NCBI GenBank assembly: GCA_001953115.1
Contig: LSSL01003611.1
Location: 1 to 18,142, forward strand
DNA length: 18,142 bases
Reading direction: 5' to 3'
From: Smittium mucronatum
Lineage: Eukaryota; Kickxellomycota; Harpellomycetes; Harpellales; Legeriomycetaceae
Position 1 is the stretch's first letter. The number at the start of each line of letters is the position of its first letter. Below the pieces are notes generated by a model. That model ran no database searches, was not told where the DNA came from, and saw nothing but the letters and a program-made list of their open reading frames with translations. Shown here piece after piece: positions 11,565 to 18,142 of this stretch. Made by a program: the position numbers and the translations under genes.

Positions 11565-12157
11565 CTATAAAAAAAAATCGAGCGAAAAATTTAAACCTTC
11601 TCTAAACAATTATGTTTAGATATTATAGTAAATTTTTTACCAACGAAATTCATCAATAAAATAATTTAAAACTATTTTTAGCGTTTTTTATCAATAATTA
11701 TATTTTTTTGAAAGTTTTTAATCTCTAATTTTGGGATTAATAATTTTTTTTTTTTTTGGTTTATTGTATTAGGAATAGTTGATTTTTAATATATTTTTAT
11801 AAATTGCACGATTTAAAGCCTTAAAATCTTTTTTTTTTAAAAGAAAAAATTGCCAGATTTTGAATTTTATAATCTCATCTTATAATTAATATTCTTAAAT
11901 TTAATTTAGAAATCTTCATCTTGTTGCAGTTTATATACATCTTTAGATTTAATTAACCTATATCTATAGCACCACACGCATTTTGAATGCTTTTATCACT
12001 TGGATATAAACGTAATTAAACTAATAAATTTGGCAAAAACAATGGTTAGTAGAACAAAATAAATTTTTTGGAAAATTTCGGTAATAAATATTATATTTAG
12101 GATATAAAAAAATATTTTACTGCTTCTTTTATTTATTTTATTATAATACGGATCTAA
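11565..12157. other. AT-rich spacer, nothing recognised
   Basis: AT-rich sequence with T runs (for example around 11745-11757). No ORF, RNA gene or repeat beyond homopolymers is supported. Confidence 0.5.
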
Positions 12158-12187
12158 CTTAGATAAACACTACATCTTTTCACAACC

Positions 12188-12396
12188 AAATTTGGAAAAA
12201 GTATTTCTAATTGTATATAGCGAAAATAAATTCAAAAAAAGTAGATTCAATTACAAAAAAAATAAATTTCAATTGGGCACAGTGCATTTACATTCGAAAA
12301 AAGTGAAAACCAATTGGATAAAAGTGCAATAAATTCCAGAATACTTATCTTCAAGTTCGTAAAAAATAAAGTCCTAAGTCACAATCCGGAAAGTAT
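12188..12396 (-). repeat. Left inverted array of about ten 19-23 bp units
   Basis: Plus-strand units start near 12188, 12209, 12230, 12249, 12271, 12292, 12312, 12332, 12353 and 12376. They are variants of AATTCGAAAAAAGTGAAAAT; examples are AATTGGATAAAAGTGCAATAA and ATTCGAAAAAAGTGAAAACC. Read on the minus strand they match the units of the right array. Confidence 0.65.
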
Positions 12397-13424
12397 GTGT
12401 ATTTTTACAAGGTCTCACATCCTGTATTACTTATGTTTTTGTTTAAAATCAGAATATGAGTTAAATATTAGTTTGGAAATTTTTTTTATTAACAAGAATT
12501 TTAAAAAGTCTATATTTATACCAGGTTTTGTATTTACTTATAAATTCAAACACTCAAGGTAAATTAAATCTATTGATGTAATCTTCAGATATATTTCCCA
12601 ATTAGTGCTACTTTTATTTGGTAATTATAAAACATTTTTTTGCTTGAAAATAGCGCTTTTTTTATCGCTAATACAAGGTTGTCAGTTCAATGAAAACAAC
12701 TAATGTTTAACTCATTAAAAAAAACCACAGATCATGGACTTGACTATTTACTGAATTTATACTTATTCACAATACTGGATATCTTTAAATGGTTGCCTCT
12801 GAAACCAATTTTCTAAAGGGTATATCTAAACCACTACTTTTAAACTATTAAACTACGGACTATGTATTGTAATTAGTTAATTGATTCCAGTTTTAAATAA
12901 TTAGATTTATTTGGCTATAGATTTTTTCAGTAGATATAACTTAAAATAAAAATGGTTCCTTGTATATTCTCAGCTATGTATAAATTTTTGTTATTATAAA
13001 TTTAAAGTTTCTTATAAAACTACGTGTAAAATTAAAATGGTTTTCAGAAAAATATACTTTTACAAGTTGATAATTTCAAAGCTATGATGTTTGATTTTTT
13101 CGCGTGTTATTTATTAAATAATCTACAAAAATATATATATTATAATTAAAATAGCACTGATTTAAGGTGAATTTATGAGATTTTTATCATTCTCTTTTTA
13201 AGATTAGTTTCAATTATTTTTAGCAAACTTTACTCGTTTAATATTGCACGTGATTTTTTGTTTGATGCGATTTAATAACTGAAACATGAATTTTCTAATT
13301 TTTTAATACCACGAGGTTTATAATTTTTAAATTAAATGAAGCTTAGATATTCGTTGTTTTTATTTATATATTCTATGATTATATTAACTTCACTTCACAT
13401 ATTGTCGTATCACCGATTTACACG

Positions 13425-13610
13425 TACTTTTTAATAACTGTTTATTGCTTATCCCAAATCGAAACCCACTTTTTCTGAATTCGATCTCACTTTTTATGAA
13501 CCGCAAATCAGTTATTCTGGAATTTATTACACTTTTTTCCAATTAATTTTCGCTTTTTTGAATTTAAATGCACTGTGTTCAATTTAAATTACTTTTTCCG
13601 AATTCGGTGG
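13425..13610 (+). repeat. Right inverted array of about nine 19-22 bp units
   Basis: Units start near 13425, 13447, 13467, 13488, 13509, 13530, 13551, 13571 and 13590. Consensus is CACTTTTTCNGAATT followed by about six less conserved bases. Examples are 13467 CACTTTTTCTGAATTCGATC and 13530 CACTTTTTTCCAATTAATTT. A further TCACTTTTTTGG occurs at 13692, outside the inverted match. The period is most regular (mostly 21 bp) from 13467 to 13550. Confidence 0.7.
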
Positions 13611-13714
13611 TGAAAAGGTGTAGTTTTTTTATCTTAAAAATATTGGAAACGTATTTAAAAGATTTGGGTGATATAACTGATAGCTCTATGGTCACTTTTT
13701 TGGTATTAAATTAG

Positions 13715-15366
13715 TTGGTGACTCGCTTCAAACTTGTCAAAGTCAACCTCAAGATTGCTAGGCGAATTCTGGAAGTCTGTGAATAGACTGAAACATTTAG
13801 TAACTGATAGGTTGTTAGGAAAAGTGAAGAAAATATGGTTATTCCAGAAATAAGTGGCTTGGAGCAAGAAAAATATCTCAAGCCATCGCTAGACAGGAGC
13901 ACTTTGAGCCAACAAAATCAAAGTCTCGAAAGGCGATATCAGTAATATCTCAAGCAGCCTCAAACATCCTAGGATCGTTTTTAGATAATATACCGATATT
14001 AAATGAGAATCATGGGAACGGAAAAATGTCATTTGTGAGCATTGAGAACATCGATCTCAACAAACTTGAGGTGGGAGGTACTAAAAGCGCCCAATTCAAT
14101 GCGTGCGATTTCAAATATTTTAACGGACTGAATCCCTCCGTCTTTGATGGAGACTAGTAGATAGTTAGTGAAATAAATAGGGGTAGGTTAGTGGAAAGAA
14201 GACTCTTAAATAATAATAGTTCACTGAGCAAATATATTTAAAGATGCATAATGTGTCTATGTAGGCGATAATCATTGGAAACTCCCATAAGCTAGTCAAC
14301 TAGAATGGCCCACATTATATTGTTGAGCTTAGGGTGTAGATGACAATCATTACATGGATAAACACGGTTGGATTCAGTTTCTAGATTAGCAGTTAATATC
14401 TCGGACAAGATTTGGATAGAGTAGAAGAAGAAAGATTCTAAATAATAACCATCGTGAATAAATGGGGGTAGAAGATAGAGGTATTTGGAGAGCTGGCGGT
14501 ATTATAATGAAATTCCGGTAGGAGATAAGAGAACTATTAGTTTAAGAGTCTATTAGTTTGTCAATGACAGTAAAATAGGAAAATCTAGACATTGATATTT
14601 ACTTTTTCCAAAGACTCTAATGTCCCCGATATATGGTATAGAAGATAGACCGCTGATTTCCGGTTTATTGGGGGATGGGGTCAATAAAGTGAATAAGAAT
14701 AGGTTGAGGAGACCATAAAGCAAAGTTTTTAAAGTTCATGAATGAGAAGAAAGAGGCTGGGAATTAAAAGAGGATTCATCTATAAAAGGGAAGTTCAGAC
14801 AATGAATATTTTATTTAGAACATTTTTGAATGGGAAGAGGGGGGGGGTGAATATACCTCAAACAGAGGATCTTAGGGAAGGATGACCTGTCTCTAGTAAG
14901 ACCGATTAGACTTAGAAGAGGGGAAATTGAAGTGTTTTAAGATAAAAGTTTTTTGTCGCTGGGATATTGCAAAGAATAAAACCCGATAACCTCATAATAG
15001 TTGTTATTTGGAGTGGATTGAGAGGCCAAAGAACTAGATCATGTAGGTTGTTTTTGATTATAAACGGATCGAGTGGAACGGAAATGGGAGTCAGTTTGGT
15101 AGAGAATTCAATAGAAAAAGAGAATTTTAAAGATTTTTGGTGATTTGAAAGCTAGGGGAACTTTTTTGGAGATAAGTAAATTTTATAAAATCGATAAAAG
15201 ATTGAGTGTTGGGATCAAACGTTGAGTATTTTAGATTGAGGGGGGAACATTCAGGCAGAAGGTGAGGATAGATGAGAAGAATGGGGCAGATATTTAGTAA
15301 AGGCAAATTTATTAACAGGGATATAGAAATAAAATGTTGGTCAGTAAATCTGGGACGGTAAAATTA
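13715..15366 (+). pseudogene. Decayed former coding region, unrecognised (plus strand)
   Basis: The composition changes abruptly here: the plus strand becomes rich in A and G and poor in C, unlike the flanking AT-rich DNA. One frame (starting positions equal to 1 modulo 3) is open from about 13828 to 14157 (110 codons, including AISVISQAASNILGSFLDN and FKYFNGLNPSVFDGD). The same frame then continues to 15366 through about forty stops, with runs such as KTLMSPIYGIEDRPLISGLL and KIFGDLKARGTFLEISKFYK. An earlier piece (13715-13945) lies in another frame with three stops, so at least one frameshift occurs near 13900-13945. Many stops are TAG or TGA, which fit decayed CAG/CGA/TGG codons. I could not assign RT, integrase, gag or transposase motifs. 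A degraded transposon protein is the most likely origin, but this is inference. Confidence 0.55.
14839..14847. repeat. Poly(G) tract, 9 nt
   Basis: Nine G on the plus strand inside the purine-rich decayed coding region, read as Gly-Gly-Gly in its main frame. Confidence 0.85.
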
Positions 15367-15703
15367 ATCTAAAATTTTGACGGTAAATATAGACACATAT
15401 TTAAAGCCTTATTATCCTGCTTTTTTTAAAATTTTTGATATTAAATTAATTTCAAAAAGAGATCCTATAATTCCATTCAAATTCTTATTAAGGATATTTG
15501 AAAAAAGAAAATGTCGTTATTTTGTTCAAATGAAAAAACTACTTGCGAATTAACAAATTTATTGGAAATAATTGATTTATGAATTGTCTAATAAAAGTGA
15601 TTAAAAATTAAATGGCTTCATTAGAGAAATCATCGTAATAAAGTACGTTTAACGAATTAAATATTCGAAAAAAGTAATATTTTCGAGTTATTTTGAATTT
15701 ATG
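15367..15703. other. AT-rich spacer between the decayed region and the DIRS-like element
   Basis: Composition returns to AT-rich background. No ORF or RNA gene is seen. The DIRS-like right terminus appears to start near 15704, where the similarity to the internal complementary region stops. Confidence 0.5.
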
Positions 15704-15930
15704 TTAGAATTAATTGAGCTCTTCAGAGCGAAAATTAATTCATATTATACGATGAGAAGAGACATATTAAGTGTTACCATCTTATTGGATAAAAATAAAC
15801 CGAAAATTACAAACCAATAAAATAAAGTAAAACAAATGAACTAATAAAATTTTATCTATATAATGTAAAGTACGCCTTAGTGTTATCCTTATCATCTTTT
15901 GACAAAGATCATGGCAACGGGTGGGCGGGA
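15704..15930 (-). repeat. Right inverted terminal repeat of the DIRS-like element
   Basis: The outer end, 15704-15771, is an inverted copy of 15931-15998 in the internal complementary region (62 of 68 identical by direct comparison). Similarity stops at 15704, which is taken as the element's right terminus. The inner part, 15772-15930, contains TATATAATG near 15858 and an isolated GC-rich block GTGGGCGGG at 15921-15929 beside the complementary region. The full repeat cannot be confirmed because its left partner is outside the window. Confidence 0.7.
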
Positions 15931-16028
15931 CTTAACATTTCTCCTCTCATCGTATAATATGAATTAATTTTTTCTCTAAAGAGCTCAATTAATTCTAAAA
16001 TTATACTTCAGAGAGGAGACATATTAAG
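15931..16028 (-). repeat. Internal complementary region of the DIRS-like element
   Basis: These 98 bp directly follow the recombinase stop codon. 15931-15998 is complementary to the outer right end of the element. The other 30 bp (15999-16028) are expected to be complementary to the left terminus. The block is itself bounded by an 18-bp inverted pair, CTTAACATTTCTCCTCTC at 15931 and GAGAGGAGACATATTAAG at 16011 (16 of 18 matching). In the published DIRS-1 model such a region templates joining of the two ends into a circle. The position, size and complementarity fit that role. Confidence 0.75.
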
Positions 16029-17021
16029 TTACTCCAAATTTAATATCGACTCAGTCAAGTTATTTGAAGAATTCCTTGTGAGTCGATAGTAGGTATCGAA
16101 GATGTAATAGTTCGACCAGAATTCGTGCATGTCTATTTCATCCGAGGGTACCCCAGAGTTGGCAGCCAATGTAGTACCGATAGCTCTATCCTTCGGTATT
16201 GGTTTATCGGGATCTCGGCGTATTAGATCAGATATCGATCTAATGTGTCTAGAGATACTGTATACGGAAAGCAGTTTTGAGCTTTCATTTATAAGCCTTA
16301 AGATTCTATTAAAGATACATTTACTATTATTAGTGCGTGGGGTAGGGCATAGAGTAGAAGCCATCTTTTCCTTGTAAACAGTGTATGCTAATATCGGGCA
16401 CAATATTGGATCTGTGTGCGACGATATTTGAAAAGGTTTTTCAATAGTTTGACCCGCTCTCTTTTCTTTTGGTGCTACAATGACTAAATTTAGTACAACT
16501 TGGATTATGCGAGTCCTCTTGTCATCTATCCTTTGTATTTCACTATCTCTGAGAAATCTGGACACTGCAAGGAGCCAGCACAGTTTAGACGTTAGTTTTT
16601 TTACTGTGAGCTCGGTTGTTGGACCCCATTCCTTAAATGGATCGAGAACTGGAGTTATATCAATAGCCGGCCTAACGAAAGACCTAATTGACGTGCCATC
16701 CAATGTCTTCGTAAATCCAGAAAGCATCGGATGTTTAGCTAAATCATCTGGTTTTGATGACAGCTTTAAAAGAGCCGATTTGTAGAATTTCATGGATCCC
16801 ACTTTCAAATTGTCCACGGTGTATATTTCCGCCAGATAATTGATAATTTGTGGTGCGGAGATTTCTGACGTTATTTCTTTTGAGATCTTCCAATCTAAAA
16901 AGCCTTGCTGGACATAACTGTATCTGGATCGACGCCTGATACGTCGTTCGTTTGAAATGATACAGTCAACGGCGTAATTGCTGAGAACTTGATTTTCGAG
17001 GAAACGCCGCTGATTCTCCAT
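16029..17021 (-). CDS. DIRS-type tyrosine recombinase (intact 330-codon frame)
   Basis: Likely integrates the circular DNA form of the element by tyrosine-mediated strand exchange in the nucleus. The N-terminal half (residues about 10-110) has the SAM-like core-binding look (SRYSYVQQGFLDW, then ISAPQIINYLAEIY). The catalytic half shows CWLLAVSRFLRDSEIQRID (residues 148-166), where Arg158 is the expected first catalytic Arg. Near the end come PKDRAIGTTLAANSGVPSDE with Arg279 as the second Arg, HEFWSNYYIF with Trp302, and DTYYRL with Tyr312 as the likely nucleophile. Lys277 occupies the place where many family members have His (H-x-x-R). The frame overlaps the RT/RNase H frame by about 127 nt and stays open upstream of the chosen ATG (for example LEKQAPELDS), so the true start may be earlier or reached by frameshifting. 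No stop or frameshift is seen. The TAA at 16031-16029 directly abuts the internal complementary region. Confidence 0.87.
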   Translation of the reverse strand: MENQRRFLENQVLSNYAVDCIISNERRIRRRSRYSYVQQGFLDWKISKEITSEISAPQIINYLAEIYTVDNLKVGSMKFYKSALLKLSSKPDDLAKHPMLSGFTKTLDGTSIRSFVRPAIDITPVLDPFKEWGPTTELTVKKLTSKLCWLLAVSRFLRDSEIQRIDDKRTRIIQVVLNLVIVAPKEKRAGQTIEKPFQISSHTDPILCPILAYTVYKEKMASTLCPTPRTNNSKCIFNRILRLINESSKLLSVYSISRHIRSISDLIRRDPDKPIPKDRAIGTTLAANSGVPSDEIDMHEFWSNYYIFDTYYRLTRNSSNNLTESILNLE

Positions 17022-18142
17022 GCTATCAAGCTCCGGTGCTTGTTTTTCGAGAGCGGAGATTTTCCACTTTTTGTGTCTGGAATGATTTTAGTGGCTTGTA
17101 GCAAGAGTGGTTGAGATACCGAGAGCGTCACCAGGTCCGGAAACCATGAGGCTGACTTCCGCATTGGTGTTACTAATATCATTGTGACTCGTTCCCTGCG
17201 CACCTTCTGTACTGTCTGCGCGATCATGTTCCAAGGCGGACAAGCGTAAGGATTTTTGAAACTTGAACATTTGAAGGTCAGAGAGTTCTGGCCTAGCGCT
17301 TTGCTGTCTGTGAACCAACAGAATTATTTCTCTGTCTTCTTGTTCTGGCATGAGGCAAACAGATCCACGTCGTGTGGGCCATGCATCGTATTCAGGATAT
17401 CGAATTTCTCTTGAGATAGAGACCATTCGGTTTGAGCAGTCAAATTGCACGGTGCATCCGCTGGGTTTAAGACCGATGGGACATATTTCACGTGAGAGCG
17501 AGTGTTGGTCTTGAGGCAGAACGACCAAATTTTCTCGGCGATTCCCAGTAGTTTCCTAGAGGTTGTTCCGCCGAACTTCTTCACATAGGATAGTGTTGTT
17601 GTGTTGTCTGAGTAAACTAACACTGATTTTCCTAACACGCTCTTTAGTTTCAGGACGTATAGTACGTTCAAAATTTCCTTGGCGTTGATGTGCATCTTCG
17701 CCTCCGATTTTGTTCACGATCCCGAGTACGTCTGGTGGCCTATTACAACTACCCATGCGGTGTCGCTGGAGTCTGTAGATGTCACCATTTCTGGAGTTTC
17801 CGTTAAGAACGAGAAACCGTTCTATGACTTCAGCTCGTTCTTCCAAAATAATAGGTTTTCTATTGCTGACTTCGTCAGAATCACCGTCGACGTCCATGAA
17901 TTCAGTGTAGAAAGAGAGCGGTTCTTGAGCTCCAGAAGTTGGCGAAGAATTAGCCTGCCAGGAAGAAGTGCCACCGACATCGACTGGGCATTCCCGATAA
18001 AGCTCGCCAGACATCTCAATGTCGTTTTCCCAGCGTTCAGAAGTTTGCTGGCTTCTCGTTGAAGATCCCGAATCTTGTTTGAGGGAAATTTCAATGCCAT
18101 TTCTCTGGTATTTATCACCATTCCTAAATGGGTTATTGATTG
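16895..18142 (-). pseudogene. DIRS-like reverse transcriptase/RNase H, partial, three nonsense codons
   Basis: One continuous frame runs from the window edge to the TAA/TAG-type stop at 16897-16895, about 415 codons. It begins within the RT domain after the catalytic motifs (ITHLGMVINTREMALKFPS, a motif D/E-like block), followed by a thumb/connection region with ASFIGNAQSMSVALLPGRL. RNase H follows: TDSSDTAW (about 17778-17755), EAKMHINAKEI (about 17704-17672), LVYSDNTTTLSYV and NPADAPC, so all four expected acidic positions are visible. Next are HDVDLFAS and NPYACPPWNMI, typical of the DIRS/Ty3-like C-terminal extension, ending near SLIAWRISG. In-frame stops are TAG 17824-17822 (before NGFSF), TGA 17716-17714 (between YSGS and TKSE) and TAA 17326-17324 (after NKKTEK). 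Family members usually have Trp at the first two and an aromatic residue at the third. The reading frame is otherwise unbroken, which suggests fairly recent inactivation. Confidence 0.85.

Larger units (their letters stand above)
12158..13637. mobile_element. Foldback-like element with long inverted repeats made of about 21-bp units
   Basis: Two arms are inverted copies of each other. Inner block: 12267-12343 against 13513-13588, roughly 87% identical over about 77 bp by hand alignment. Outer block: 12158-12202 against 13591-13637, about 38 of 45 matching with a 2-nt indel. The left arm carries about 60 extra bp between the blocks, equal to about three repeat units. Both arms are tandem arrays with a 19-22 bp period. 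The roughly 1 kb between the arms has no supported ORF; the 82-codon frame at 12314-12562 starts inside the left arm and is not credited. Inverted repeats built of short tandem units are known from foldback (FB) transposons. The call here is by architecture only; no transposase and no clear target-site duplication is visible. Confidence 0.65.
15704..18142 (-). mobile_element. DIRS-like tyrosine-recombinase retrotransposon, 3' part
   Basis: On the minus strand, in order, are an RT C-terminal region and RNase H frame (18142-16895), an overlapping tyrosine recombinase frame (17021-16029), an internal complementary region (16028-15931) and a right inverted terminal repeat ending near 15704. This gene order, with a recombinase in place of a DDE integrase and with inverted repeats, is that of the DIRS order of retrotransposons. 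The 5' half (left terminal repeat, any gag-like ORF, and the catalytic RT motifs) lies beyond 18142. The coding part is much less AT-rich than the flanks, which suggests a younger insertion than the surrounding remnants. The copy is not autonomous because of three nonsense codons in RT/RNase H. Confidence 0.88.

Noticed and set aside
12314..12562. 82-codon plus-strand ORF
   Set aside because: It starts inside the tandem-unit left arm of the inverted-repeat element and its first third is repeat-derived sequence.
13711..13902. 63-codon minus-strand ORF
   Set aside because: It lies opposite the plus-strand decayed coding region, whose frame continues for over 1.4 kb; the minus ORF is its shadow.
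15704..16028. Stand-alone MITE or a simple hairpin terminator
   Set aside because: The inverted pair lies directly behind a DIRS-type recombinase and shows the asymmetric complementarity expected of a DIRS end, which explains it better.
16129..16785. Plus-strand ORFs at 16129-16377 and 16480-16785
   Set aside because: Antisense to the intact recombinase frame, which carries the catalytic motifs.
17088..18062. ORFs at 17088-17528 (-), 17556-18014 (-) and 17679-18062 (+)
   Set aside because: They are in other frames over the RT/RNase H region; the continuous frame with RNase H motifs is the 18121/17695/17227 one.

Overview
This is a very AT-rich eukaryotic window that looks like a transposon graveyard. 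No intact host gene, tRNA, rRNA, CRISPR array or bacterial-type operon could be supported. The eukaryotic assignment rests on the retroelement types: a non-LTR (LINE) reverse transcriptase end at the left and a DIRS-type tyrosine-recombinase retrotransposon at the right. The lineage cannot be fixed from this sequence. An AT-rich early-diverging fungus, a large-genome microsporidian-like parasite or an AT-rich invertebrate would all fit, and none is shown.

Layout, left to right. (1) 1-528 (+): C-terminal end of a LINE reverse transcriptase with its CCHC finger, open to the window edge. (2) 529-7838: about 7.3 kb of AT-rich sequence with only simple repeats and a short tandem array. (3) 7839-8914 (-): a frameshifted PIF/Harbinger-like transposase pseudogene, recognised by its C-terminal block and by fragments in other frames. 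(4) 9453-11564 (-): a long tract of open but broken frames that looks like a decayed, unrecognised gene. (5) 12158-13637: a roughly 1.5-kb segment bounded by long inverted repeats built from about 21-bp units, a foldback-like architecture. (6) 13715-15366 (+): a purine-rich, stop-riddled former coding region of unknown identity. (7) 15704-18142 (-): the 3' half of a DIRS-like element, comprising RT/RNase H frame, overlapping tyrosine recombinase, internal complementary region and right inverted terminal repeat.

The DIRS-like element is the best understood part. Its RT/RNase H frame is one continuous reading frame interrupted by three nonsense codons, two at positions where the family normally has Trp. 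Its 330-residue recombinase frame is intact. The 98 bp directly after the recombinase stop are, over 68 bp, the inverted complement of the outer end of the element (62/68 identical). The remaining 30 bp should then match the unseen left terminus. This is the arrangement expected of a DIRS internal complementary region.

The two least expected observations are the paired inverted arrays of a 21-bp unit and the amount of decayed coding sequence in what looks at first like empty AT-rich DNA. Four G homopolymers of 9-15 nt all lie on the sense strand of live or decayed coding tracts.
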